A DNA stretch of 16,457 nt from CAZYZQ01 sp964652075. Lineage in GTDB: Bacteria > Bacillota > Clostridia > Oscillospirales > Oscillospiraceae. The DNA lies in the NCBI GenBank assembly GCA_964652075.1, contig CAZYZQ010000049.1:1-16457 (forward strand), in the 5' to 3' direction. The first letter of the stretch is position 1; every line of letters begins with the position of its first letter. The notes under the pieces are model-generated. The model searched no databases. It was not told the DNA's origin and was given only the letters and a program-made list of their open reading frames with translations. The translations under genes were made by a program, and so were the position numbers. Shown piece after piece: positions 6,865-14,681 of this stretch.

Positions 6865-6893
6865 TTGACAGCGTTCGTGTAAGCCACTATAAT
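6865..6893 (+). promoter_or_regulatory. Perfect consensus promoter of the fab-acc operon
   Basis: TTGACA (6865-6870) and TATAAT (6888-6893) are separated by exactly 17 bases: both hexamers and spacing match the sigma-A consensus completely. It lies about 100 bases before fabK, leaving a structured leader of roughly 90 bases. So strong a promoter usually needs a repressor for control. Confidence 0.92.
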
Positions 6894-6899
6894 AAGTGG
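6884..6899. promoter_or_regulatory. Inverted repeat overlapping the fab -10 box (candidate operator)
   Basis: CCACT (6884-6888) and AGTGG (6895-6899) flank six bases that contain most of the TATAAT box. A repressor bound here would block polymerase. No regulator gene is adjacent, so the binding protein is unknown. Confidence 0.4.
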
Positions 6900-6928
6900 A
6901 GTATTTTGGATATCGTGTATCTTTGCGC

Positions 6929-6973
6929 CCGTTTCGCCGGAAGGCAATAAACGGAATCTCCGCTGGACGGCGG
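6929..6973 (+). other. Two hairpins in the fabK leader
   Basis: The first (6929-6954) pairs CCGTTT with AAACGG and contains an inner GCC-GGAA-GGC stem with a GNRA-type tetraloop. The second (6960-6973) pairs CCGC with GCGG and ends five bases before the ribosome site AAAGGA (6978-6983). It is not a riboswitch class I recognise. Confidence 0.4.
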
Positions 6974-6991
6974 GAAGAAAGGACATTGGCT

Positions 6992-7936
6992 ATGATTCAT
7001 ACTCCGATTTGTGACCTGATTGGTATTGAATACCCGATTTTTCAGGGCGGTATGGCGTGGATTGCCGACGCAGAGCTGGCGGCGGCCGTCTCAAACGGCG
7101 GCGGCCTCGGCATCATTGCAGCCGGCAACGCGCCCGGCGACTCTGTGCGCGAGCAGATCCGCAAGTGCAAAACTCTGACGGACAAGCCCTTTGGCGTCAA
7201 TATTATGCTGTTAAGCCCGTTTATCGAGGATATTGCAAAAATCGTGATTGAGGAGCACGTGGCGGTCGTCACAACCGGCGCGGGCAACCCGTCGAAGTTT
7301 ATCGGCGCATGGCTGGAAGCCGGCGTCAAGGTCGTGCCCGTTGTTGCGTCTGTCTCCATGGCGAAGCTCGTCACCCGGCAGGGCGCGAGCGCGGTCATTG
7401 CGGAGGGCGGCGAGTCCGGCGGACATATCGGCGAGCTGTCCACCATGTGCCTTGTCCCGCAGGTCGTGGACGCGGTGGGCGTTCCGGTTATCGCGGCAGG
7501 CGGCATTGCGGACGGCCGCGGCGTGGCCGCTTCGTTTATGCTGGGCGCGCGGGGCGTGCAGCTCGGCACGCGCTTTCTGACTGCCTATGAGTGTAATATC
7601 CATGAGAACTATAAGCAGAAGGTTCTGAAGGCCAACGACATTGCCACGATGACAACCGGCAAGCGTCTTGGCCACCCGGTGCGGCAGATTAAGAACCCAT
7701 TCTCCCGCAACTATTTCAAGGCTGAATATTCCCAGATCTCCAACGAAGAGTTGGAGGCAATGGGCGCCGGCGCGCTGCGCCGCGCCGTGCAGGAAGGCGA
7801 TTTGCAGAACGGCTGCTTCCTTGCCGGCGAGATTGCCGGTATGTGCAACAAGGAGCAGCCCGCGGCGGAGATCATCCGGGAGCTGTTTGCGGAAGCCGAG
7901 CCAATTCTGAAAGGGGCTGCAAAATGGGTAAAATAG
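6992..7936 (+). CDS. fabK: Enoyl-ACP reductase II (FMN-dependent)
   Basis: This 314-residue TIM-barrel flavoprotein carries out the last step of each elongation cycle, reducing enoyl-ACP to acyl-ACP with NAD(P)H and FMN. It belongs to the nitronate monooxygenase-like family. The signatures are IEYPIFQGGMAWIADAELAAAV at the N-terminus, VAVVTTGAGNPS, EGGESGGHIGE with the conserved His145, and AAGGIADGRGVAA for flavin phosphate binding. The start at 6992 has AAAGGA eight bases upstream; an upstream GTG at 6896 lies inside the promoter region and is rejected. The position at the head of a fab operon, directly before fabD, separates it from true nitronate monooxygenases. FabK enzymes as a family are insensitive to triclosan, unlike FabI. 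Its last 13 bases overlap fabD. Confidence 0.95.
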   Translation: MIHTPICDLIGIEYPIFQGGMAWIADAELAAAVSNGGGLGIIAAGNAPGDSVREQIRKCKTLTDKPFGVNIMLLSPFIEDIAKIVIEEHVAVVTTGAGNPSKFIGAWLEAGVKVVPVVASVSMAKLVTRQGASAVIAEGGESGGHIGELSTMCLVPQVVDAVGVPVIAAGGIADGRGVAASFMLGARGVQLGTRFLTAYECNIHENYKQKVLKANDIATMTTGKRLGHPVRQIKNPFSRNYFKAEYSQISNEELEAMGAGALRRAVQEGDLQNGCFLAGEIAGMCNKEQPAAEIIRELFAEAEPILKGAAKWVK

Positions 7937-8838
7937 CTTTTGTCTTCTCCGGTCAGGGCGCGCAGTATACCGGAATGGGAAAATCGCTGTGCGAGGCGAG
8001 CGAAGCGGCGCGAGGCGTCTTTTCCCGGATTGAGGCGCTGCGCCCGGGCACGGAAAAGCAGTGCTATGAGGCGCCGGTCGAGGAGCTTTCCATCACGGCA
8101 AATACACAGCCGTGTATGTTTGCCGTAGAGCTGGCCGCTGCCAGCGCGCTGCTGGAGGCCGGCGTGACGCCGGACTATCTCGCAGGCTTTTCGCTGGGCG
8201 AGGTCGCGGCAGTGACATTCTCCGGCGCGCTGTCCTTTGAGGACGGCTTCCGGCTTGTCTGCCGCCGCGGCGAGCTGATGCAGCAGGCAGCAGAGCTGCA
8301 GGATACGGCAATGGCCGCGGTCATCAAGCTGGATGCCGCAACGGTTGAAGCTGTCTGCGCGAAATTTGCGAATCTGTATCCCGTCAACTACAACTGCCCG
8401 AGCCAGATCACGGTTGCGGGGATGCGCGCCGATATGGAGGCATTCTCTGAGGCAATCAAGGAGGCGGGCGGACGCGCAAAGCTCCTGAAGGTCAGCGGCG
8501 GCTTCCATTCGCCGTTTATGGCGCCGGCTGCCGAAGGTCTGGAGCAGGTGCTTGCGCCGCTTACCTTCCAGCCGCCGCGCTGGCCGCTGTACTCCAATTA
8601 CACGGCGCAGCCCTATGCGGGCGACCCGAAGCAGCTGCTCCGGCAGCAGATCGTCAGCCCCGTGCGCTGGCAGGAGATTGTGGAAAATCTGATTTCCGAG
8701 GGCGTTGATACCTTTTTGGAGGTTGGCCCCGGGAAGACGCTTTGCGGCCTGATCGGCCGGATTTCAAAAGAGGTGCGCGCCCTCCGCGTGGAGGACGCAG
8801 CGACCCTTGCAGCTGCGATTGAGGAGGTCAAGGCATGA
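7924..8838 (+). CDS. fabD: Malonyl-CoA:ACP transacylase
   Basis: This 304-residue cytoplasmic enzyme transfers the malonyl group from CoA to acyl carrier protein. The start of the protein, IAFVFSGQGAQYTGMG, is the family oxyanion-region block. The nucleophile elbow reads GFSLGE with Ser90, and the catalytic His195 is in GGFHSPFM. The common GHSLG motif has Phe in place of the first His here. The ATG at 7924 lies inside the end of fabK (13-base overlap) and has AAAGGGG at 7909-7915. The downstream ATGA overlap with fabG implies coupled translation. Confidence 0.96.
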   Translation: MGKIAFVFSGQGAQYTGMGKSLCEASEAARGVFSRIEALRPGTEKQCYEAPVEELSITANTQPCMFAVELAAASALLEAGVTPDYLAGFSLGEVAAVTFSGALSFEDGFRLVCRRGELMQQAAELQDTAMAAVIKLDAATVEAVCAKFANLYPVNYNCPSQITVAGMRADMEAFSEAIKEAGGRAKLLKVSGGFHSPFMAPAAEGLEQVLAPLTFQPPRWPLYSNYTAQPYAGDPKQLLRQQIVSPVRWQEIVENLISEGVDTFLEVGPGKTLCGLIGRISKEVRALRVEDAATLAAAIEEVKA

Positions 8839-9572
8839 AGGCATTGGAAGGAAAAAACGCGCTGATTACGGGCGGCAGCCAGGGCATCGGGCGCGAAATT
8901 GCCATCAAGTTTTCGTCGCTCGGCGCGAACGTCATCCTTTTCTATGTCGGTGACGATGAAAAGGCGAAGGACGTACAGGCTGAATGCGAGAAGCTCGGCG
9001 CGAAAACGGCGGCGTATAACTGCGACGTCTCCAATCTGGAGGCGGTAAAGGCCTGCGTGACGGAGGTCAAGAAGACCTTCGGACAGGTTGACATTCTGGT
9101 CAACAACGCCGGTATCACACGCGACAAGCTCCTGCTTATGATGAAGGAATCCGACTGGGATCTGGTGCTGGACATCAACCTGAAGGGCGCGTTCAACATG
9201 ATCAAATGCTGCGCGCCGATGCTCATGAAGTGCGCCGGCCGGATCATCAATATCTCCTCGGTTGCAGGCATTATGGGCAACGCCGGTCAGGTGAACTATT
9301 CCGCCTCTAAGGCCGGCCTGATCGGTCTGACAAAGACGATCGCGCGTGAATTCGGCTCCCGGCAGGTTACCTGTAACGCCATTGCGCCCGGCCTGATCCA
9401 GACGGATATGACCAGGGCGTTTACAGAGGACAGCCCGATGGTCAAGCAGGTTCCGCTGGGCCGTATGGGTAACGCGATCGATATTGCCGAGACGGCGGCA
9501 TTTCTGGCCGGGCCCGGCGCGGCGTATATCACCGGCGAAGTCATTCGCGTAGACGGCGGACTGGCCATGTAA
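8835..9572 (+). CDS. fabG: 3-oxoacyl-ACP reductase
   Basis: This 245-residue short-chain dehydrogenase reduces 3-oxoacyl-ACP to 3-hydroxyacyl-ACP with NADPH. It shows the cofactor loop TGGSQGIG (from about residue 12), the NNAGITRD block, and the catalytic set Ser142, Tyr155 and Lys159 in NISSVAGIMGNAGQVNYSASK. A PGLIQTDM segment and the C-terminal DGGLAM ending are typical. The start overlaps the fabD stop by four bases, and fabF follows after 12 bases. Context removes the usual doubt about short-chain dehydrogenase substrates. Confidence 0.96.
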   Translation: MKALEGKNALITGGSQGIGREIAIKFSSLGANVILFYVGDDEKAKDVQAECEKLGAKTAAYNCDVSNLEAVKACVTEVKKTFGQVDILVNNAGITRDKLLLMMKESDWDLVLDINLKGAFNMIKCCAPMLMKCAGRIINISSVAGIMGNAGQVNYSASKAGLIGLTKTIAREFGSRQVTCNAIAPGLIQTDMTRAFTEDSPMVKQVPLGRMGNAIDIAETAAFLAGPGAAYITGEVIRVDGGLAM

Positions 9573-9584
9573 GAGGGGAAACAC

Positions 9585-10814
9585 ATGAGAAGAGTAGTAG
9601 TAACGGGGATGGGCGCGGTAACGCCGGTCGGCAACGACGTGCCCACCTATTGGGAGAGCCTGAAGGCCGGCGTGTGCGGCATTGCGCCCATGACGCGGTT
9701 TGATACAACGGACTATAAGGCGCATCTGGCAGGCGAGGTCAAGGACTTTGACCCGCTGCAGTATATGGACAAAAACGAGGTCCGGAAAAACGACCTGTTC
9801 GCGCAGTTCGGCATGGCCGCTGCCACGCAGGCGGTAGAGGACAGTGGGATCGTCGGCAATGTCGACCCCGACCGCATTGGCGTCTACTTTGGCTCGGGCA
9901 TCGGCGGGATCATGACGACGCATACGGAGCTGCACAAGCTCTGGGAGAAGGGCCCGCGCCGTGTCTCCCCGCACACGATCCCGATGATGATCTCCAATAT
10001 GGGCGGCAGCATCATTGCCATCAAATACGGCTTCCACGGCCCGTCCATGTCGATTGTCACGGCCTGTGCAACCTCTGCCAACGCCATTGGCGAAGCGTTC
10101 CGCGCGATCCGGCACGGCTATGCCGACGCCATGGTCGCGGGCGGCGCGGAGGCGGCCATTACGCCGCTGGCGCTTGCAGCGTTCGGCAACTGCATGGCGC
10201 TGCACACCGGCACCGATCCGGAGTGCGCCTCGATTCCGTTTGACGCACGCAGAAGCGGCTTCGTCATGGGCGAGGGCGGCGGTGTGCTGGTTCTCGAGGA
10301 ATATGAGCACGCAAAGGCGCGCGGCGCGAAGATCTACTGCGAGGTCGCGGGCTACGGCCACACGAACGATGCGTACCATATTACGCTGCCCGATCCCTCC
10401 GGCGAGACGCCTGCCAAGGCTTTCCGTCTTGCCTATGAGGAGGCGGGGGTGGAGACGGATCAAATTTACGTCAACGCCCACGGCACCTCCACAGGCCCCA
10501 ACGATAAAACAGAGACCATGGCGCTCAAGCTGGCTTTTGGGGAGGAAAAGGCCCACAAGCTGCAAATCTCTTCCACAAAGTCCATGACCGGCCATATGCT
10601 GGGCGGTGCGGGCGCTGCGGAGGCCATTGCAGCAATCCTTGCCCTGCGCGAGGGAATCCTGCCCCCGACCATCCACTATGTCGAGCCGGATCCGGAGTGT
10701 GATCTGGATTATATCCCGAATACGGCGCGCAAGGCGCAGGTGGATCTGGCACTGTCCTCGTCGCTTGGTTTCGGCGGGCATAATGCGGTTCTGGCATTTA
10801 AGAAGGAGGGCTGA
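9585..10814 (+). CDS. fabF: 3-oxoacyl-ACP synthase II (first copy)
   Basis: This 409-residue condensing enzyme extends acyl-ACP with malonyl-ACP, releasing carbon dioxide. The Cys-His-His triad is complete: Cys161 in TACATSANA, His299 in VNAHGTSTGPND, and His337 in SMTGHMLGGAGA. The N-terminus RRVVVTGMGAVTPVG is typical of FabF. AGGGG lies just upstream of the ATG. The gene starts 12 bases after fabG and ends two bases before accB. It is in the standard fabF place of streptococcal-type clusters, whereas the second copy at the operon end is the extra one. Confidence 0.96.
   Translation: MRRVVVTGMGAVTPVGNDVPTYWESLKAGVCGIAPMTRFDTTDYKAHLAGEVKDFDPLQYMDKNEVRKNDLFAQFGMAAATQAVEDSGIVGNVDPDRIGVYFGSGIGGIMTTHTELHKLWEKGPRRVSPHTIPMMISNMGGSIIAIKYGFHGPSMSIVTACATSANAIGEAFRAIRHGYADAMVAGGAEAAITPLALAAFGNCMALHTGTDPECASIPFDARRSGFVMGEGGGVLVLEEYEHAKARGAKIYCEVAGYGHTNDAYHITLPDPSGETPAKAFRLAYEEAGVETDQIYVNAHGTSTGPNDKTETMALKLAFGEEKAHKLQISSTKSMTGHMLGGAGAAEAIAAILALREGILPPTIHYVEPDPECDLDYIPNTARKAQVDLALSSSLGFGGHNAVLAFKKEG
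10317..10343 (+). repeat. 27-base exact repeat, copy 1 (in fabF)
   Basis: This segment encodes part of ARGAKIYCE and is identical to 15410-15436 in the second FabF gene. The flanking bases diverge at synonymous and other positions, so the exact match stands out from the general paralogy. Confidence 0.7.
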
Positions 10815-10816
10815 GC

Positions 10817-11245
10817 ATGGACGCAGCAATGATTCGCGAGTATGCGGAACTGATGGCCGAGCTTGGCCTGACCGCGATGGAAATTACAGAAAACGGGAAA
10901 ACCGTCCGGCTGGAAAAGAGCGCCGCTACACAGGCAGCTGCGCCCGCTCCCACGGTACCTGCCGCCGCACCGGTTGCCCCTCCGGCGCAGGCAGAGGACC
11001 CGTCCGTCACAGTCGTGAAATCTCCGATGGTCGGCGTGTTTTACGCCGCGCCGTCTGAGAACGCAAAGCCCTATGTCAAGGCGGGCGATGTGGTCAAAAA
11101 GGGCGATGTGCTTTGCATTATCGAAGCGATGAAGCTCATGAATGAGATTACGGCGGAGGAGAGCGGCGTGATTGAGGCCGTGCTCATGCAAAACCGTCAG
11201 GTCGTGGAATTTGGTGCGCCGCTGTTCCGCATTCGGAAAGGATAA
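10817..11245 (+). CDS. accB: Biotin carboxyl carrier protein of acetyl-CoA carboxylase
   Basis: This 142-residue protein carries the biotin that moves carboxyl groups between AccC and the AccA-AccD transferase. The C-terminal biotinyl domain has the EAMKLMNEI motif with the biotin-accepting Lys106. The N-terminal part (MIREYAELMAELGLTAMEI) is followed by an Ala/Pro-rich linker at about residues 36-58, as usual. AAGGAGGG at 10803-10810, inside the end of fabF, serves its start two bases after the fabF stop. It lies between fabF and fabZ, as in streptococcal-type clusters. Confidence 0.96.
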   Translation: MDAAMIREYAELMAELGLTAMEITENGKTVRLEKSAATQAAAPAPTVPAAAPVAPPAQAEDPSVTVVKSPMVGVFYAAPSENAKPYVKAGDVVKKGDVLCIIEAMKLMNEITAEESGVIEAVLMQNRQVVEFGAPLFRIRKG

Positions 11246-11249
11246 ATCC

Positions 11250-11669
11250 ATGAATCAGGAAGAGATCAAAAAAATTCTGCCGCACCGCGACAATATGCTG
11301 CTTGTGGAAGAAGCGGAGGTTGTGGACGGCAAGTCCCACGGGAAGTACCATGTGCGTGGGGATGAATGGTTCCTGCAGGGGCATTTCCCGGGCAATCCGG
11401 TTGTGCCGGGCGTCATCCTGTGTGAGATGATGGCGCAGGCATGCTGTGTGCTGCTGGCCTCCGGCTGCGGCGAGGGCGTGACACCAATGTTCACAAGTCT
11501 GGACGGCGTCCGCTTCAAAAGTCCGGTCAAGCCGGGCGACACATTGGAGTCTGAGTGTGAAATCACCAAATCCAAGGGGCCGTTTTTCTTTGCTTCCGGC
11601 AAAGGCTACGTGGACGGCAAGCTCTGCGTCAAGGCAGAGTTCTCATTTGCTCTGGTGAAAGAGAAATAG
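11250..11669 (+). CDS. fabZ: 3-hydroxyacyl-ACP dehydratase
   Basis: This 139-residue hot-dog fold enzyme removes water from 3-hydroxyacyl-ACP to give trans-2-enoyl-ACP. The catalytic pair is His45 in GHFPGNPVVPGV and Glu59 in ILCEMMAQ, with the 14-residue spacing normal for FabZ. The N-terminal ILPHRDNMLLVEEAEV is also typical. The start at 11250 has AAAGGA (11237-11242) overlapping the end of accB, from which it is separated by four bases. No FabA or FabM is seen here, so how double bonds are made, if they are, is not shown. Confidence 0.96.
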   Translation: MNQEEIKKILPHRDNMLLVEEAEVVDGKSHGKYHVRGDEWFLQGHFPGNPVVPGVILCEMMAQACCVLLASGCGEGVTPMFTSLDGVRFKSPVKPGDTLESECEITKSKGPFFFASGKGYVDGKLCVKAEFSFALVKEK

Positions 11670-11702
11670 TTCCGCACCCGCGCATTTGGAAGAGGTGAGT
11701 TT

Positions 11703-13013
11703 GTGTTTTCAAAAATTCTTATCGCAAACCGGGGCGAGATCGCGATCCGAATTATCCGTGCCTGTAAAGAGATGGGTATTTCCACTGTCGCGGTCTATTC
11801 CCGTGCCGACGAGGACTCCCTGCATGTCGCAATGGCTGATGAGGCGGTGTGCATCGGGGAGGCGCCCGCGGCGGAGAGCTACCTGCGCGGCGACCGGATC
11901 GTCAGCGCTGCGCTTGCAACCGGCGCACAGGCAATTCACCCCGGCTATGGATTTTTGTCTGAAAATGAATCATTCGTGGAGCTGTGCCAGGCGCACGGCA
12001 TCACGTTTATCGGTCCCAGCATAGAGACCATGCGCGCCACCGGCGACAAGGAGAAATCCAAGGAGCTGATGGCAGCGGCCGGCGTTCCGGTCATCCCGGG
12101 AACCGGCATCCTCCCGGACGTTCCGGCCGCGCTCTCTGCGGCGGAGCGGATCGGTTACCCGGTTCTGCTCAAGGCCACTGCGGGCGGCGGCGGGCGCGGC
12201 ATCCGGCTCGTGCGCGAGGCCTCGCAGATGGAGCAGGCTTTCCTGTCTGCGTCGGCGGAGGCGCAGGCTGCATTTGGCAACGGCGATGTCTATATGGAGA
12301 AGTATATCAAGCCGTCCAAGCACATTGAGGTGCAGATTCTGGCCGATGAGACCGGCAAGGTCGTCTGCCTTGGCGAGCGAGAATGCTCGATTCAGAACCA
12401 CAACCAGAAGCTCGTGGAGGAGACGCCTTCTCCCGGCGTCGATCCGGCGCTCCGGCGGGAGCTGATGGCGGCAGCCGTCCGGGCCGCAAAGGCTGCGAAG
12501 TATGTCAACGCGGGAACGATTGAATTCCTGCTCGATGAAACCCGGCATTTCTACTATATGGAGATGAACGTGCGCCTGCAGGTCGAGCACGCCGTCACGG
12601 AGCTTTTGACAAACATCGATATCGTCAAATGGCAGATCCGCATCGCGGCGGGTGTGACGCTCGACTTCGATCAGGAGCAGGTGCATATGCGCGGGCACTC
12701 CATTGAGTGCCGCATCAATGCCACCTCCTCCGGGCGCGTCAATTTTCTTCTGGTGCCCGGAGGGCCGTTTGTCCGCTTCGATACATTCCTGTGGAACGGC
12801 TACAATGTGCCGCCGTACTATGATTCTCTGCTCGGCAAGCTTGTCGTCTATGCCAGCACGCGCGAGGAGGCGATCCGCAAGATGCGGGTGGCGCTCTGTG
12901 AGCTGCTGATTGAGGGCGTGCCGAACAACATCGAACAGCAGATCGATATTGTGGATCAGGAAAAGTTCCTGAAGGGCAACTATAATACGAGCTTCTTTGA
13001 AGAACTGAAGTGA
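11703..13013 (+). CDS. accC: Biotin carboxylase subunit of acetyl-CoA carboxylase
   Basis: This 436-residue ATP-grasp enzyme carboxylates the biotin on AccB using bicarbonate and ATP. Visible blocks are KILIANRGEIAIRIIRACKEMG at the N-terminus, AIHPGYGFLSEN, the glycine-rich ATP loop KATAGGGGRGIRLV, MEKYIKPSKHIEVQ and MEMNVRLQVEHAVTE. The C-terminal part has VPPYYDSLLGKLVVYASTREEAI. The usual FMPSPGKI-type segment before it is replaced by a shorter divergent stretch (SSGRVNFLLVPGGP). A GTG start is used, with AGAGGTG at 11691-11697 five bases upstream. The protein is a little shorter than the well-known enzymes of about 445-455 residues. Confidence 0.96.
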   Translation: MFSKILIANRGEIAIRIIRACKEMGISTVAVYSRADEDSLHVAMADEAVCIGEAPAAESYLRGDRIVSAALATGAQAIHPGYGFLSENESFVELCQAHGITFIGPSIETMRATGDKEKSKELMAAAGVPVIPGTGILPDVPAALSAAERIGYPVLLKATAGGGGRGIRLVREASQMEQAFLSASAEAQAAFGNGDVYMEKYIKPSKHIEVQILADETGKVVCLGERECSIQNHNQKLVEETPSPGVDPALRRELMAAAVRAAKAAKYVNAGTIEFLLDETRHFYYMEMNVRLQVEHAVTELLTNIDIVKWQIRIAAGVTLDFDQEQVHMRGHSIECRINATSSGRVNFLLVPGGPFVRFDTFLWNGYNVPPYYDSLLGKLVVYASTREEAIRKMRVALCELLIEGVPNNIEQQIDIVDQEKFLKGNYNTSFFEELK

Positions 13014-13023
13014 GGGATCCGAC

Positions 13024-13896
13024 ATGGGAATGCCGTTGAACATCTTTTTCCGCAAACCGAAAAACGAGCTGGAGCCGGGCGGCCGCACGCCGCAGGTTCC
13101 GGAGACAGAGGAGTGCGAGCTGACCAAGCAGTGCCCGCTCTGTGAACGCCGCATTCCGATGAGCGAGCTCTGGGAGAGCGGCAATACCTGCCCCTGCGGC
13201 TATCATTTTCGGATGACCGCGCGGCAGCGCATTCAGTATCTGGTGGATGAGGGGTCGTTTCAGGAGCGCGACGCGGGAATTGTGAGCAGCAATGTCCTGA
13301 ATTTCCCCGGCTATGAGAAAAAGCTTTTGGCCGCGCGCACCAACAGCCATGAGTCCGAGGCTGTGATCTGCGGCACCGCGGAGATCCACGGGCAAAAATG
13401 CGCCCTGTTTGTAATGGAGAGCTATTTTATGATGGCGTCCATGGGCACAGTCGTGGGAGATAAAATTGTCCGCCTGTTTGAATATGCCACACAGGAGCGC
13501 CTGCCGGTTGTCGGCTTCACGGCCTCGGGCGGCGCGCGGATGCAGGAGGGGCTGCTCAGTCTCATGCAAATGGCGAAAACATCAGGCGCGGTCAAGCGCC
13601 ACTCCGATGTGGGACTGTTTTACCTGGTTGTGTTGACCGACCCGACCACGGGCGGCGTGACGGCCAGCTTCGCCATGGAGGGCGATATTATCCTTGCAGA
13701 GCCGCAGGCCACGGTTGGCTTTGCCGGTGCGCGCGTTGTGGAACAGACAACCCGCAAAAAGCTGCCGCAGGGCTTCCAGAAATCGGAATTCCAGCTGGAA
13801 CACGGGTTTGTGGACACGATTGTCCCCAGACCTGAGCAGCGCGCCCTGATCGGCCAGCTGCTCGCGATCCATCAGTGGGAGGAGGAGCAGCAGTGA
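13024..13896 (+). CDS. accD: Acetyl-CoA carboxylase carboxyltransferase subunit beta
   Basis: This 290-residue protein forms the carboxyltransferase with AccA, moving the carboxyl group from biotin to acetyl-CoA. The N-terminal zinc ribbon has Cys37, Cys40, Cys56 and Cys58, so the second pair is C-x-C rather than the usual C-x-x-C. The crotonase-like core shows GFTASGGARMQEGLLSLMQM and GGVTASFAME, followed by EPQATVGFAGARVVEQTT. The ATG at 13024 is preceded by GAGGGA (13012-13017), which overlaps the accC stop. It overlaps accA by four bases, suggesting equal synthesis of the two partner subunits. Confidence 0.95.
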   Translation: MGMPLNIFFRKPKNELEPGGRTPQVPETEECELTKQCPLCERRIPMSELWESGNTCPCGYHFRMTARQRIQYLVDEGSFQERDAGIVSSNVLNFPGYEKKLLAARTNSHESEAVICGTAEIHGQKCALFVMESYFMMASMGTVVGDKIVRLFEYATQERLPVVGFTASGGARMQEGLLSLMQMAKTSGAVKRHSDVGLFYLVVLTDPTTGGVTASFAMEGDIILAEPQATVGFAGARVVEQTTRKKLPQGFQKSEFQLEHGFVDTIVPRPEQRALIGQLLAIHQWEEEQQ

Positions 13897-14681
13897 GCGC
13901 TTACGATAAGGTCAGGCTTGCGCGGTCCAAGGATCGCCCCACCGGAAGAGAGTTTATCGAAAATATTTTTACAGACTTCATTGAGCTGCACGGCGATCGC
14001 CGCTTTGCAGATGACGGCGCCATTGTCGGCGGCATTGCCCTGTTACAGGGCAGACCGGTGACGGTTATCGCCATCAACAAGGGCCGGGAGGTCTCCGAGC
14101 GCGTCCACAGCAATTTCGGCGCGCCGAACCCGGAGGGGTATCGGAAGGCGCTTCGCCTGATGAAGCAGGCGGAAAAATTCCATCGCCCCGTGATCTGCTT
14201 TGTTGATACGCCGGGCGCGCATCCTGGCATCGGCGCGGAGGAGCGCGGGCAGGGGCAGGCCATTGCCGAAAACCTGTCCACTATGATGACACTGAAAACG
14301 CCGATTATTTCTGTACTTGTCGGCGAGGGCGGCAGCGGCGGCGCGCTAGCGCTCGCTGTGGCAGATGAGGTCTGGATGCTGGAAAACGCAATTTACTCCG
14401 TCATTTCCGTTGAGGGCTGCGCAAGCATTCTCTGGAAGGATGCCAGCAAGGCGCCCGAGGCCGCAGAGTGCCTGAAAATTTCAGCGGAGGAAATTCAGGC
14501 GCTGGGCCTGATTGAACAGATTGTACCGGAGACGGACAAGACACACGAGGAAATCTTTGCGTGGCTGGAGGAAAAGCTGGCCGAGAAGTTGGAAGAAGAG
14601 TCCGCTCTGCCGGTGGAAGAACTGACAGAGCGCCGATACGCCCGATTCCGGAAAATCGGCGCGATGGAAGGAACTGTATGA
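13893..14681 (+). CDS. accA: Acetyl-CoA carboxylase carboxyltransferase subunit alpha
   Basis: This 262-residue protein is the AccD partner in the carboxyltransferase. Visible blocks are GDRRFADDGAIVGGIA, VTVIAINKGRE, NFGAPNPEGYRKALRLMKQA, FVDTPGAHPGIGAEERGQ and GEGGSGGALALAVADEVWML. It is shorter at the N-terminus than the Escherichia coli protein, as is common in Clostridia and streptococci. The GTG start at 13893 overlaps the accD stop (GTGA) and has a GGAGGAGGAG tract at 13878-13887. An ATG at 13875 is in frame, but it would start before that ribosome site, so GTG is preferred. The gene is coupled to fabF2 by an ATGA overlap. Confidence 0.94.
   Translation: MSAYDKVRLARSKDRPTGREFIENIFTDFIELHGDRRFADDGAIVGGIALLQGRPVTVIAINKGREVSERVHSNFGAPNPEGYRKALRLMKQAEKFHRPVICFVDTPGAHPGIGAEERGQGQAIAENLSTMMTLKTPIISVLVGEGGSGGALALAVADEVWMLENAIYSVISVEGCASILWKDASKAPEAAECLKISAEEIQALGLIEQIVPETDKTHEEIFAWLEEKLAEKLEEESALPVEELTERRYARFRKIGAMEGTV

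Noticed and set aside
6896..6991. GTG start giving FabK 32 extra residues
   Set aside because: It would begin at or before the predicted transcription start of the consensus promoter and has no ribosome site. The ATG at 6992 matches the normal FabK N-terminus.
8613..10829. 738-codon minus-strand open frame across fabD, fabG and fabF
   Set aside because: It is rich in Arg, His and Asp in the manner of antisense reading of GC-rich genes and spans three well-supported plus-strand genes without its own signals.
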